A stretch of 50,470 nt of DNA from JASFBA01 sp036172265 (GCA_036172265.1 JASFBA010000004.1:1-50470); one strand, 5' to 3'; shown: positions 40,865-49,685, counted from the stretch's first letter. A program made the numbers and translations. The notes: a model not told the origin generated them from the sequence alone.

Positions 40865-43166
40865 CGGTATTTGCTCCTGCAACCGCCTGTCCCAATGCAA
40901 TCCCCGCGTCGTTCGGCGGCAGCAAACGGTGGAGATAGAGGGTAAACCCGGCCTCTCGGAGCAAAAAGACCACCTTCTCCAGCAAAGTTACGTTCTGAAA
41001 AACGCCGCCGGAAAGGGCCACCTCGTTCAGGCCCGTCTCTTGGCGCAGGTGCAGGCAGACCTCCCGCACCATCTTCGCCACGGCACTATGGAAACGGGCC
41101 GAGATGTGGCCGGCCGGCACGCCGGAACGTACATCTGCTACCACCGCCTGGAGAAGGGGAAGGGGGTCCACGATCAGCGCCTCCTTCCCTCGTTCGAGGG
41201 CAAAGGTATAAGGCCCATCGGCCACAGCCTCGGCCATCCCCTCCAGTTCCATCGCCGCCTGGGCCTCATAGTTGATCTCCTGCCGGACCCCCGCCAGGGA
41301 AGCCACGGCGTCGAAGAGCCGGCCCATGCTGGAGGTGGGTACGACGTTCAGGCCGCGTTCCAACTGGCGGCGCAGGATGGTCCGTTCCTCCTCCGAAGCC
41401 GCTGCCACCGGGGGAAGGTCTTCCGCCCAGGGGATACCGGCTGCCCAGAGGTAGGCCAGGGCAACGCGGTAGGGCCGGCGGATAGCGACATCCCCGCCGG
41501 GAAGGGGCAGATAACGGAGGTGGGCCGCCCGCCGGAAAGAACGGTAATCGGCGATGAGGAATTCTCCGCCCCAGATGGCCCCGTCCAACCCGTAGCCGGT
41601 GCCGTCAAAGGCCACCCCGAGGGCCGGACGGTCTCCGGAGAAGCCGTTTTCGGCCAGGCAGGCAACGATATGGGCATAGTGGTGCTGGACGGGGAAAAGG
41701 GGCAGGCCGGACCTTTCGGCCCGTTCCCGGGCGTAGCGGGTGGAAAGATACCCCGGATGCGTGTCGCAGGCGATGGCCTCCGGCTCGATGCGAAAGGTAC
41801 GGGACAGTTGCTCCACCATTTCCTCGAAGAAGCGCAGCGTCTCGTAATTTTCCATGTCGCCGATGTGCTGGCTCAGAAAGGCGTAGCGCTCTCGGGTCAG
41901 GCAGAAGGTGTTCTTGAGTTCTCCGCCGACGGCCAGGATGGGACGGGCGGGGTGGGGCAGGTGCACCGGGTAAGGGGCGTAGCCCCGGGAGCGGCGGATA
42001 GGAAGTTCGTTCCCCTGAAAGATGCGTAGGACGGAGTCGTCGCAGCGGGCGTGGATGTCGCGGTTATGGAGGAGGAAGGCGTCGGCCAGGCCGGCCAGTC
42101 GGACGCGGGCCTCGTCGTTGTCGGTGGCGATCGGCTCCTCGGCATAGTTGCCCGAGGTCATCACCAGGGCGAGGGGGAAGCCCTCGGCCGGTTCCAGGAG
42201 GAGGTAGTGCAAGGGAGTATAGGGGAGCATCACGCCCAGATGGGGGTTGCCCGGGGCCACCAGGGGGGAGATCGGAGCCTCCGGCCGGCGGCGCAGGAGC
42301 ACGATGGGCCGTTCGCGGGAAGTAAGGAGGGCCCGTTCCTCGGGGGAGAGGTAGCAGAAGCGTTCTATCGTCTCCAGGTCAAAGGCCATCAGGGCAAAGG
42401 GCTTGTCCACGCGGCCTTTGCGCCGGCGCAATTCCTCTACGACGGCGTCGTTCTGGGCATCGCAGGCCAGGTGAAAGCCGCCCAGCCCTTTGACCGCCAC
42501 AACCTTGCCGGCCCGCAGGGCAGCACGGGCGGCCTGGAGGGCCGGTTCTCCGGAGAGGCCGGGGTTTTCCCCTCCCGCCGCCAGGAAAACGATCTGGGGG
42601 CCACAGGCCGGGCAGGCGTTGGGCTGGGCATGGAAACGGCGGTTGGCCGGGTCGTCGTACTCGGATTGGCAAGCCGGGCACATCGGGAAGGCGGCCATCG
42701 TCGTGTTGGGGCGGTCGTAGGGGATGTCGCGGATGATGGTGAAGCGGGGGCCGCAGTGGGTGCAGTTGATAAACGGGTAGCGGTAGCGGCGGTCGTGGGG
42801 GTCGAAGAGTTCCCGCCGGCAGTCCTCACAGACGGCCACGTCGGGGGAGATGGGCAGGAATTCGCCGGAGCGTCCCTCGGAGTGGAGGATGGTGAAGCGG
42901 CCGTCGAAGAGGCCGGCCGGCGGTGGAATCGGCTCGGCCGTCACCTCTTCGATGCGGGCCAGGGGTGGCGCCTCATCCTGCAGCCGCCGGACAAATTCCC
43001 GAAGCGTTTCCTCCGGCCCGGCGGCCTCGATCTCCACGCCGGAGGAAGTGTTGCGCACCCAGCCGAAAAGGCCCAGGCCGGCGGCGAGGTTATAGACAAA
43101 GGGGCGGAAGCCCACCCCTTGCACGACGCCGGTGACATGGATGTGAACGGCCACCCGCTCTGCCAT
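40842..43166 (-). CDS. hypF: Hydrogenase maturation carbamoyltransferase HypF
   Basis: HypF makes carbamoyl adenylate from carbamoyl phosphate and transfers the carbamoyl group to HypE. The 774-residue product has all usual parts in order: acylphosphatase domain (VVQGVGFRPFVYNLA), zinc fingers (CEDCRRELF, NCTHCGPRF, CPACQSEYDD, CPACGPQ), a YrdC-like domain (VVAVKGLGGFHLACDA, RRPEAPISPLVAPG) and a C-terminal Kae1-like domain (ACDTHPGYLSTR, VQHHYAHIVACLAENG, ALSGGVFQNVTL). AAGGA precedes ATG 43166. It is the first gene of hypFDE. Upstream lies a GTAGGGACG-type hairpin (43180-43204). Confidence 0.96.
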   Translation of the reverse strand: MAERVAVHIHVTGVVQGVGFRPFVYNLAAGLGLFGWVRNTSSGVEIEAAGPEETLREFVRRLQDEAPPLARIEEVTAEPIPPPAGLFDGRFTILHSEGRSGEFLPISPDVAVCEDCRRELFDPHDRRYRYPFINCTHCGPRFTIIRDIPYDRPNTTMAAFPMCPACQSEYDDPANRRFHAQPNACPACGPQIVFLAAGGENPGLSGEPALQAARAALRAGKVVAVKGLGGFHLACDAQNDAVVEELRRRKGRVDKPFALMAFDLETIERFCYLSPEERALLTSRERPIVLLRRRPEAPISPLVAPGNPHLGVMLPYTPLHYLLLEPAEGFPLALVMTSGNYAEEPIATDNDEARVRLAGLADAFLLHNRDIHARCDDSVLRIFQGNELPIRRSRGYAPYPVHLPHPARPILAVGGELKNTFCLTRERYAFLSQHIGDMENYETLRFFEEMVEQLSRTFRIEPEAIACDTHPGYLSTRYARERAERSGLPLFPVQHHYAHIVACLAENGFSGDRPALGVAFDGTGYGLDGAIWGGEFLIADYRSFRRAAHLRYLPLPGGDVAIRRPYRVALAYLWAAGIPWAEDLPPVAAASEEERTILRRQLERGLNVVPTSSMGRLFDAVASLAGVRQEINYEAQAAMELEGMAEAVADGPYTFALERGKEALIVDPLPLLQAVVADVRSGVPAGHISARFHSAVAKMVREVCLHLRQETGLNEVALSGGVFQNVTLLEKVVFLLREAGFTLYLHRLLPPNDAGIALGQAVAGANTDVSFSQP

Positions 43167-43179
43167 TCCTTACACCTCT

Positions 43180-43204
43180 GTAGGGACGGGTTCTGAACCC
43201 GCCC
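43180..43204. repeat. Dispersed GTAGGGACGGGTT palindrome between hypF and the permease gene
   Basis: CGGGTTC (43187-43193) and GAACCCG (43195-43201) flank a single T, within GTAGGGACGGGTTCTGAACC. A similar but less regular copy is at 49661-49685 and a reversed one at 11411-11435. It lies between the divergent hypF start and the permease gene end, so it could end transcription of the ABC operon. Confidence 0.65.
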
Positions 43205-43214
43205 TTCGGTGTCC

Positions 43215-44198
43215 CTATTCCCGCTTGGGCACCTTTCCCAATCCGGCCGGCGGTACCGTTTGAAGCATCTGAATGGTGCGGGTCAGCGTCCGGCGCAACC
43301 CAGGCGGCAGACGGCCGAGCAGCCGATTCATCCATTCGGCGCTGCTCACGGTCACCAGGAGCAGGGTCAGGATCATCAGCGGGAAAGGCAAAGTGGGGAA
43401 GACCTGGGTCGGGACCTCGGGCATGGCGCTCTGCAGATTGGTAGCCACCGTTTGCAGGGCAACGAAGAAATAGGCCCCCAGCGCCGCCCGGATGGGATGC
43501 CAGTTGCCGAAGATGACGATGGCCAGGGCAATCCAGCCGATTCCCTCAAACTTTTGCCGGGCCCAGCCGGGAGCCACCAGAAGCGAGAAGGCTGCTCCCC
43601 CTAACCCTACCAGGGCCCCGCCAAGGAGGGTGTAAAGGTAGCGCATCCGAACGACATCTGCCCCCCGGACATAAGCCGCCGTCGGCTGTTCGCCCAGCCC
43701 CCGGAGCATCAGCCCCGGCCGCGTTTTGAACATAAATACCCAAACTAGGACGATGGCCGCCAGGCTGAGGTAGACCAGTGGGTCCTGGTCGAAGAAAATC
43801 TTTCCTACTGCCGGCCATTCGGACAGGATGGGGATCGGCGTGTGCGGCACCTGTGGCCCCGGCACGCGCACGTAGGGGTTGCCGAGCACATAGGCCAGGT
43901 CGCGGGTCAGGAGGGTGAGCACAAAGCCGGTGGCCACCTGGGGAAGGCGCAAGGTCAGGCTGGCCAAGGCTACAATCCCGGCCACCAGCGCTCCGACCCC
44001 CATGGCTGCCAAGATGCCTGGGATGACGCTCCCGGTATGCAGGGCGACGGCAAAGCCGGCCATCGCCGAAAAGAGGATCGTCCCGTCCAGGGAAAGGTTG
44101 ATGACGCCGGCCCTTTCTGTAATCGTTTCGCCCAGCACGGCAAAGAGCACCGGAGGGGCTGCCGCCAGCACCGAGGCCAGGAAGATGGTCAGATCCAT
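43215..44198 (-). CDS. BMP-type nucleoside ABC transporter, permease 2 (YufQ/NupQ-like)
   Basis: This 327-residue integral membrane protein has about eight hydrophobic segments and the branched-chain/BMP-type permease signature, with LGETITERAGVINLSLDGTILFSAMAGFAVA near the N-terminus and YVRGADVVRMRYLYTLLGGALVGLGGAAFSLLVAPGW. The permease partner is the next gene upstream. Together with the lipoprotein BMP and the double ATPase, it makes an importer for nucleosides or related compounds. It begins 13 bases after its partner's stop. Assignment of the precise substrate is by family only. Confidence 0.88.
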   Translation of the reverse strand: MDLTIFLASVLAAAPPVLFAVLGETITERAGVINLSLDGTILFSAMAGFAVALHTGSVIPGILAAMGVGALVAGIVALASLTLRLPQVATGFVLTLLTRDLAYVLGNPYVRVPGPQVPHTPIPILSEWPAVGKIFFDQDPLVYLSLAAIVLVWVFMFKTRPGLMLRGLGEQPTAAYVRGADVVRMRYLYTLLGGALVGLGGAAFSLLVAPGWARQKFEGIGWIALAIVIFGNWHPIRAALGAYFFVALQTVATNLQSAMPEVPTQVFPTLPFPLMILTLLLVTVSSAEWMNRLLGRLPPGLRRTLTRTIQMLQTVPPAGLGKVPKRE

Positions 44199-44211
44199 CC
44201 CGCAACCTCGC

Positions 44212-45309
44212 CTAGGACCCTATCTCCTCTTCGGCGGAGGGCCGGGCCCTTTCCCGGCCGGCCCTTTTTTCCAAGAAGTGCCGTTGCAATCCCTGGGTGA
44301 GAAGCACGGAAAGCACCAGCAGGCCCTGGATGGCGCTGCCCACCGCCGAATCGAGTTGCTTTTCGTAAACCAGTTCCAGGCTGCCCATCGAGATGGCGGC
44401 GAAGAAGAAGGAGATCGGCAGAACCCAGATGGCGTTCAGGTTGGCCAGGAGCACGACCAGGATGGCCAAGAAGCCGTAGCCGCTGGAGATCAGGGGGAAG
44501 AGGTTGTGGCGGGCGCTGGCTCCCACCACCAGAATCCAGCCGGCCAGGCCGGCCAGCGCCCCACACAAGGCAAAGGCGGCCAGGAGGTAGCGGTTGACCG
44601 GCACACCCAAGAGGTAGGCCGAACGCAAATTCTTGCCGATCGCCTTCAGACGCAGCCCGAAATAGGTGCCCCGCAGGGCGATGCCCACCAGCACAAGTGC
44701 GACAAGCGCCAGCGCAATTTCGATGGGGCTCACGGCAAAGCCGGGGAAAGCGGGAAGCCAGAGGGAAGAGGGGAAAGGGACGGTCCCGCTGGTGGTGCCG
44801 GTGCCCGGCCGGCTCCAGGGTCCGGTCACCAGGTACACTACGAGGCTTCCGGCGACAAAGTTCAGCCCCAGCCCGCCGAAGATCTCGCTGACGTTGCCAT
44901 AGAGGCGCAGGAGGCCGGCCAGAGTCGCCCAGAGCATTCCCCCGACGATGCCCGATAGTGCCCCCAGCACCAGGGCCAGATGGGGAGGAAGGAGGTCCTG
45001 GACCAGGCGCAGCATCCCGGTGGCGAAGATGGCCCCCATCACGATCTGGCCTTCGATGCCGATGTTCCACAGGCCGGCCGAATAAGTCAGGAGCAGGCCG
45101 GCCGAGCAGAGGAGCACCGGCACCCAGGCCGTCAGCACTGCCGCCAGGTCGCCCGGCGTCCCCAGGGCGCCGCTGAAGAGGAGGGCCACCGCCTCCAGGG
45201 GCGAGGTGCCCAGGGCCAGGAGGATCAGGGCACTCAGGAAGAGGGCTACCACCACACCGATCAGGCGCAAAAGCCGATCTTGGGTGCGGGAGGCCGACCT
45301 TTCTGTCAT
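44212..45309 (-). CDS. BMP-type nucleoside ABC transporter, permease 1 (YufP/NupP-like)
   Basis: The product (365 residues from ATG 45309) has about ten hydrophobic segments, including LLRLIGVVVALFLSALILLALG, LLLTYSAGLWNIGIEGQIVMGAIFATG, LYGNVSEIFGGLGLNFVAGSLVVYLV and GLRLKAIGKNLRSAYLLGVPVNRY, matching the YufP-type permease. The ATG overlaps the ATPase stop (ATGA, 45306-45309). An earlier start (45396) is inside the ATPase and unsupported. The periplasmic loop around 130-180 has Ser/Thr/Gly/Pro runs (GPWSRPGTGTTSGTVPFP). It is the membrane partner of the gene just downstream. Confidence 0.9.
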   Translation of the reverse strand: MTERSASRTQDRLLRLIGVVVALFLSALILLALGTSPLEAVALLFSGALGTPGDLAAVLTAWVPVLLCSAGLLLTYSAGLWNIGIEGQIVMGAIFATGMLRLVQDLLPPHLALVLGALSGIVGGMLWATLAGLLRLYGNVSEIFGGLGLNFVAGSLVVYLVTGPWSRPGTGTTSGTVPFPSSLWLPAFPGFAVSPIEIALALVALVLVGIALRGTYFGLRLKAIGKNLRSAYLLGVPVNRYLLAAFALCGALAGLAGWILVVGASARHNLFPLISSGYGFLAILVVLLANLNAIWVLPISFFFAAISMGSLELVYEKQLDSAVGSAIQGLLVLSVLLTQGLQRHFLEKRAGRERARPSAEEEIGS

Positions 45310-46772
45310 CCGTCGAACCCCTTGCCGCCGATGCACTCGCCCAGTTGCTGGGCGCTTGTCCGACGAGCCTCCAAGAGTTGCACCCGGCCGGCGCAAAAGA
45401 CCAGCAGCCGGTCGCTACGGTCGAGCAGTTCGTCCAGGTCGGCCGAGGTAAAGAGGATGGCCGTTCCCTCTTCGGTGCGCTTCTGGAGCAATTCCCAGAT
45501 ATATTCGGTGGATTCCAGGTCCAGCCCCCGTGTCGGGTGTTCCATCAGGAGCACCTTCAGGCCGTGGGGGAGGAGGGCCAGAAGGGTGCGCTGCTGGTTA
45601 CCTCCGGAAAGTTCTTCCACCGGTGTCTCCGGCCGGCCCTTGATGTTGAATTTCTGGATACGTCGGGCGGCTTCTTCGGCCGCCGCCTTCCAGTCCACCA
45701 GGAAGGCCCGATCGCGGCTGGCCAGGGCGGTGTGCTCGGTCAGCGTCATTCCCGGGATCAACCCCTCTTCCAGTCGGCCGGCAGGCATATAGACCACGCC
45801 GGAGGTGAGGAAACGTTCATAGGGCCAGCCGGTCATATCCTGCCCGGCCAGGCGCACCCGGCCGGCATCCGGCCGGCGCAATCCGGCACAGGCCTGCAGG
45901 ACCAGGCGCTGCCCGCTGCCCTCCAGCCCGGCCAGCCCGATCACCTCGCCGGCCCGCACCTCCAGGGAAAGGCCCTTCACCTCCACCCGCCAGTCGCTCA
46001 CCGTAAGGCCTTCCAGGGAAAGTACTACTTCCCCCAGTGGGGTGGCCGGCCTTCGGCCTTGCGAAACCACCTGGCCGAACATCATCTCCACCAGGCGTTC
46101 CGTGGGGCATGGCATCTCTGCCTCCCCGGCCACTTTTCCACGGGCCAGCACGGTCACCCGGCTGCACAGTTCTTCCACCTCCTGAAGTTTATGCGAGACG
46201 AAGATGACCGTCCGGCCCTGCTCGGCCAGCCGGCACAGGGCGGCGAAGAGTTTATCCTTCTGCTGGGCCGAGATAGCCGTCGTCGGTTCGTCCAAGATGA
46301 GGACCTGTGCGCCCAACCAGAGCAGGCGAAGGATCTCCAGTTGCTGGCGTTCGCCGATGCTCAGGGCGGAAAGCGGCGTTTGGGGGTCCAGGTGAAAATC
46401 GAACTGCGCGGCCAGGCGTTCCAGTTCCCGGCGAGCCCGGGCACGGTTGGGAAAGAGGGTACCCGGGCTTCCCAGGAGGAAGTTATCGAGCACGGTGAGG
46501 GCCGGAAAGTCCAGCGGGTCCTGGTGGAGCATTCCCACGCCCAAGGCGATGGCCTGGGCAGGGGAAGAGAAGCGTACCGACCGACCGTCCAGGAGGATTT
46601 CCCCTCGGTCGGCGGCGAGGTAGCCGGAGAGCACCTTCATCAGGGTGCTTTTTCCGGCACCGTTCTCTCCCAGCAGGCCATGGATGGTACCCGGTTCGAC
46701 GCTGAGCGAGATGCCGTCATTGGCCCGCACCGCTCCGAAATATTTGTAAATCTGGCGCAGTTCGACCCTCAT
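45306..46772 (-). CDS. BMP-type nucleoside ABC transporter, double ATPase (YufO/NupO-like)
   Basis: This 488-residue protein has two ABC ATPase domains. The first has Walker A GLLGENGAGKSTLM, signature LSIGERQQLEILR and Walker B VLILDEPTTAIS. The second has a degenerate Walker A (LAGLEGSGQRLVLQ), signature LSGGNQQRTLLA and LLMEHPTRGLD, where Walker B residues differ from the standard in the usual way for this family. ATG 46772 gives the expected N-terminus MRVELRQIYKYFGAV; a longer frame to 46832 reads through a hairpin repeat (MPLLLSPVWGEGEGQ) and is not used. It starts after a 21-bp-arm hairpin that follows bmpA. Confidence 0.92.
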   Translation of the reverse strand: MRVELRQIYKYFGAVRANDGISLSVEPGTIHGLLGENGAGKSTLMKVLSGYLAADRGEILLDGRSVRFSSPAQAIALGVGMLHQDPLDFPALTVLDNFLLGSPGTLFPNRARARRELERLAAQFDFHLDPQTPLSALSIGERQQLEILRLLWLGAQVLILDEPTTAISAQQKDKLFAALCRLAEQGRTVIFVSHKLQEVEELCSRVTVLARGKVAGEAEMPCPTERLVEMMFGQVVSQGRRPATPLGEVVLSLEGLTVSDWRVEVKGLSLEVRAGEVIGLAGLEGSGQRLVLQACAGLRRPDAGRVRLAGQDMTGWPYERFLTSGVVYMPAGRLEEGLIPGMTLTEHTALASRDRAFLVDWKAAAEEAARRIQKFNIKGRPETPVEELSGGNQQRTLLALLPHGLKVLLMEHPTRGLDLESTEYIWELLQKRTEEGTAILFTSADLDELLDRSDRLLVFCAGRVQLLEARRTSAQQLGECIGGKGFDG

Positions 46773-46786
46773 CTCCGTCCTGTACG

Positions 46787-46833
46787 CTTGCCCCTCCCCC
46801 TCTCCCCAGACCGGGGAGAGGAGGAGGGGCAAG
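46787..46833. repeat. 21-bp-arm G/C hairpin between bmpA and the ATPase gene
   Basis: Arms 46787-46807 and 46813-46833 are complementary with a single mismatch and a 5-base loop. It lies in the 72-base gap between bmpA and the ATPase, in an operon, so it may set the high bmpA-to-ATPase mRNA ratio common in importers. No T-run. Confidence 0.8.
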
Positions 46834-46844
46834 AAGAAGTAGCC

Positions 46845-48038
46845 CTACTTGCTGGGTCCTTCCATGCCTTCCAGCAGTTGCGGGAAGTACCAGATCTGCA
46901 AGTCGGTGGCGACTTCGCCGTCTTTGAGGTAGACGCTACCGTCCTGGAACTTGAGCGGGCCTTTGAAGAGGACGATAGAACCGTCGGCCAGGCCCTGGGT
47001 GAACTGGTCCAGTTTGGCCGAGTTTTCCGGGCTGAGGGCCTGCCCCTTGACAAAGCCCACGGCGCTGGTGTCGGGGTTGTTGATGTCCTTCCAGTCCGGG
47101 CCGTTCCAGTCCCAGTACTGGCTGTACTTGCCCTCCATGACCAGTTTGACGGCCTTCAGGTAGGCCGGCCCCCAGTTGAAGTAGGGCACGCCCAGGCAGA
47201 CCTCCTCCGCCTCCTTGCAGCCCTCCTTATAGTCGTACTGGATGGCCCAGACCTGCTTGCCGGCCTTGGCGAACTTGCTGGCCTCGATCAGGGCTTCGGT
47301 GGTATCAATGCCGGAGAGCACCACATCGTAGCCGCTGTTATAGAAGTCGTCGGCCACCTTGGTCGGGTCGAGCGTCTGGCCGGGGATGTTGAACCAGAAG
47401 CCGATCCAGGTCACCTTGAATTGCAGGTCTTTGGCATCGCGGCCGCGCATGTTGGTCCAGCAGTAGCGGGCTCCCAGAAAGGCCGAGGCGGCCAGCCGGC
47501 GCGTCTCGTCGTTGATGAGAGGGCCCAGGTAGCCGATCTTGCCCGTTTGGGTGGTCAGGGCGGCGGCGCAGCCGGCGATCATTTTGCCGTACTCCATCCG
47601 CCCCATAAAGTTGCTCTCGTTGGAAGGCGCCTTGTAGTCGCGCCCCTCTTTCCAGGCGTGGTCGCCCGAGACGTTGATGATCGGCAGGTCGGGGTGCTTG
47701 AGGGCAGCCTCCAGGGTGCCGTCCTTGAAGTCGTCGGAAGTGGTCAGGATGAGTTTGCAGCCCTTGGCGATCAGGTCATCCACCACCTGGGGCACGGTCA
47801 CTCCGGGCTTGGCCGCCGGGTTGACGTTGTCCACGTAGATCATCTTGGCCCCGGGGATCTTTTCCTCGACGTACTTGCCGGCCATGTAATGGGCCTCGCT
47901 CCAGCCGTGGTCGTTATAGGGCCCGACCAGGATGACGCCGAAGGTGATAGGGGCCGGCGTGGCCCCCGGCCCGCAGGCACCCACGGCCAGGGCAAGGAGG
48001 GTGAAGAGGGCCAGACCGAACCAGAGTTTCCGTTTCAT
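46845..48038 (-). CDS. bmpA: BMP/PnrA-family substrate-binding lipoprotein
   Basis: This lipoprotein (397 residues) starts with a signal ending in LAVGAC (Cys 22). The mature domain matches the basic membrane protein family: FGVILVGPYNDHGWSEAHYMAG, YVDNVNPA, KLILTTSDDFKDGTLEAA, NFMGRMEYGKMIAGCAAALTTQTGKIGYLG, and QVWAIQYDYKEGC. These proteins bind purine nucleosides or similar ligands. AAGGAGG lies 6 bases before the start. The promoter and an operator-like palindrome are visible at 48100-48142. It is first of the minus-strand operon bmpA - ATPase - two permeases. Cysteines in the mature part (about eight) are unusually numerous for the family. Confidence 0.93.
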   Translation of the reverse strand: MKRKLWFGLALFTLLALAVGACGPGATPAPITFGVILVGPYNDHGWSEAHYMAGKYVEEKIPGAKMIYVDNVNPAAKPGVTVPQVVDDLIAKGCKLILTTSDDFKDGTLEAALKHPDLPIINVSGDHAWKEGRDYKAPSNESNFMGRMEYGKMIAGCAAALTTQTGKIGYLGPLINDETRRLAASAFLGARYCWTNMRGRDAKDLQFKVTWIGFWFNIPGQTLDPTKVADDFYNSGYDVVLSGIDTTEALIEASKFAKAGKQVWAIQYDYKEGCKEAEEVCLGVPYFNWGPAYLKAVKLVMEGKYSQYWDWNGPDWKDINNPDTSAVGFVKGQALSPENSAKLDQFTQGLADGSIVLFKGPLKFQDGSVYLKDGEVATDLQIWYFPQLLEGMEGPSK

Positions 48039-48099
48039 AGGACACCTCCTTCTACCTCATCTGTGCCGGAAAAGGCCGCCCAGCCTCTGCCGGCAAGGC

Positions 48100-48125
48100 C
48101 TGTACTAGGGGGAAGTATAGTACAG
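48100..48125. promoter_or_regulatory. Candidate operator: 8-bp inverted repeat over the bmpA promoter
   Basis: CTGTACTA (48100-48107) and TAGTACAG (48118-48125) are perfect inverted repeats with a 10-bp gap (18 bp centre to centre), typical for a dimeric HTH repressor. It overlaps the -10 box (48114-48119) and the start site. Confidence 0.6.
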
Positions 48126-48142
48126 CCTTGGGTGGCTGTCAA
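48114..48142 (-). promoter_or_regulatory. Predicted sigma70-type promoter of bmpA
   Basis: On the minus strand TTGACA (48142-48137), 17-bp spacer, TATACT (48119-48114), near-consensus. Transcription should start around 48107, leaving a leader of about 70 bases. Confidence 0.8.
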
Positions 48143-48152
48143 CAAGTGATCT

Positions 48153-48198
48153 GACATCCGCAATAGGTCAGATTGGCAATCCGACCTGTGCGGATGTC
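48153..48198. repeat. Compound hairpin with dispersed palindrome copy C
   Basis: An outer 10-bp pair (GACATCCGCA 48153-48162, TGCGGATGTC 48189-48198) encloses the AGGTCAGAT/ATCCGACCT palindrome (48165-48173, 48179-48187; one mismatch). It lies 6 bases past the PLP enzyme stop and may end its transcript. It is the most extended copy in the window. Confidence 0.7.
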
Positions 48199-48203
48199 GG
48201 GTC

Positions 48204-49628
48204 CTATCTTCCAGGTTGATCCTGTTGAAACCCTCCCCGTGCCTCCCGAATCATCCGGTCCACCTCGGCCACCCGGGCCTGGTGGGCCTCCCAGTAGGCT
48301 GGATCGCGCTGGGCATCCAGTTCCTCGATGCTCTTGCCCTGTTGCTCTACCCAGGTGTAGTACTTCAGGTTATGCCAGCGGCTGCGGTTTTCGCGGGTGC
48401 CTTCCTGAATCCAGTCCAGTTTCTGGCCGTGGAAGATGTGCACCAGGCGGGCCATGGCTTCGGCTTCGTCCATCGGCCCGTAGCGGGCCGTGAGTTGGGC
48501 CATCACGGAGCGGTAGCGGTCAATGGCGTCGGTGCAGACGGTCACGATGAGGTCATCTCGGCCGAAGCCGTAGTAGCGGGCGGTCTTGATCGCCCCCAGG
48601 ACGTTGCAGACGCCGGAGATGCCAAAGATCTGGCCCATCTTTTGCACCTTTTCCTCGGGGATGCCGAAGCGATCCACCAGGACGCGCCAGCCGGCCTCCT
48701 CGGTCAGGAGTTGCAGCCCCTTCTTACACTCCAGGTCGTCAATGCCCATCAGGGCATCCATATTCCAGACGTGGTGAATCCACGTTACATGTTTATCGCC
48801 GATGCCCTGGATGTCGTGGGCTCCGTAGCCGTTGAGGAAGAGGGTAGGGCACTGAATCGGCTCCAGCCCGACGATGCGGTGGTCGGGCCAGACCTGCTTC
48901 AGGCGGTCGCCGGCGGCGATCGTGCCGGCCGAACCCATGGCCGAGACGAAGGCGGCCACCTTCCCCCGGCCGATGCCTTGGGCGGCCAGTTCGGCGGCCA
49001 GTTCGACCACGGTGTTGCCGGTCACAAAGTAGTGGAAACGGTAGTTGCCCAAGACCTCGAACTGGTTGAGGATGCGGACGCGCTCGGGAGCGGCGGCCCG
49101 CAGTTCCTTGCATTTGTCGTAAATTTCCTTGACGTTGCTTTCGCAGCCGGGCGTGGCGATGATGCGCGCCCCGTAGGAACGGATGCGCTCGAAGCGCTCC
49201 GCGCTCATCTCCTCCGGCAGGATGACGATGCTATCAAAGTTCATCCGGCAGCCGACGTAGGCCCCACCGATGCCGTAGTTGCCGGTGGAAGGCCAGACCA
49301 GGGTATGGCGGGCCGGGTCCACCTCGCCCGACAGTTCCATCTCGATCAGGACGGAGTAGGCCGCCCCGACCTTGTGGCTGCCGGTGGGAAAGTCCTTGGA
49401 GTAGAGGACGGCGATGGGGGCTTCCACGCCGGTCAGTTCCTGAGGGAGCACCTCGTAATAGATGCGGTTCTGCCCGTCGCGCCAAGTGATGTTGTAGAGG
49501 TTGATGGGGTCGAGAGGATCGCGCTCTCGCATCTCCAGGGCCCGGGCTCGGATTTCGGGGGGAATCCGGTCGGGGTGGAGCATCTCTTCGAAGGTGGGGC
49601 CGAGGACGATTTTGCGTTCTTGGGACAT
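48204..49628 (-). CDS. PLP-dependent enzyme, cysteine synthase/tryptophan synthase beta-like fold (fold type II)
   Basis: The product (474 residues from ATG 49628, GGAGG 5 bases upstream) resembles fold type II PLP enzymes: FPTGSHKVGAAY with the Schiff-base Lys 86, STGNYGIGGAYVG (substrate loop), and SAMGSAGTIAAGDRL (phosphate loop). It is longer than ordinary cysteine synthase, with N- and C-terminal extensions (LHPDRIPPEIRARALEMRERDPLDP; a helix-rich end). This group is annotated as an uncharacterised pyridoxal-phosphate-dependent protein; the reaction is not known to me. DUF3343 follows upstream with a 75-base gap holding a dispersed palindrome. A sulphur or selenium link is only a guess from that neighbour. 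Confidence 0.85.
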   Translation of the reverse strand: MSQERKIVLGPTFEEMLHPDRIPPEIRARALEMRERDPLDPINLYNITWRDGQNRIYYEVLPQELTGVEAPIAVLYSKDFPTGSHKVGAAYSVLIEMELSGEVDPARHTLVWPSTGNYGIGGAYVGCRMNFDSIVILPEEMSAERFERIRSYGARIIATPGCESNVKEIYDKCKELRAAAPERVRILNQFEVLGNYRFHYFVTGNTVVELAAELAAQGIGRGKVAAFVSAMGSAGTIAAGDRLKQVWPDHRIVGLEPIQCPTLFLNGYGAHDIQGIGDKHVTWIHHVWNMDALMGIDDLECKKGLQLLTEEAGWRVLVDRFGIPEEKVQKMGQIFGISGVCNVLGAIKTARYYGFGRDDLIVTVCTDAIDRYRSVMAQLTARYGPMDEAEAMARLVHIFHGQKLDWIQEGTRENRSRWHNLKYYTWVEQQGKSIEELDAQRDPAYWEAHQARVAEVDRMIREARGGFQQDQPGR

Positions 49629-49660
49629 TTTGACCTCCTGAGCGATACCGTTGGACATTC

Positions 49661-49685
49661 GTAGGGGTGGGTTTCAAGCCGGGCC
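49661..49685. repeat. Dispersed GTAGGG-type element between the PLP enzyme and DUF3343
   Basis: GTAGGGGTGGGTTTCAAGCC is related to 43180-43204 (GTAGGGACGGGTTCTGAACC). The hairpin is less regular here. Confidence 0.45.

Noticed and set aside
45345..48149. Plus-strand ORF of 934 codons
   Set aside because: It is antisense to the double ATPase and bmpA, whose products have full family motifs; no start signal or motif. A stop-poor shadow in high G+C DNA.
48216..49664. Plus-strand ORF of 482 codons
   Set aside because: Exact antisense of the PLP enzyme; composition typical of a shadow frame.
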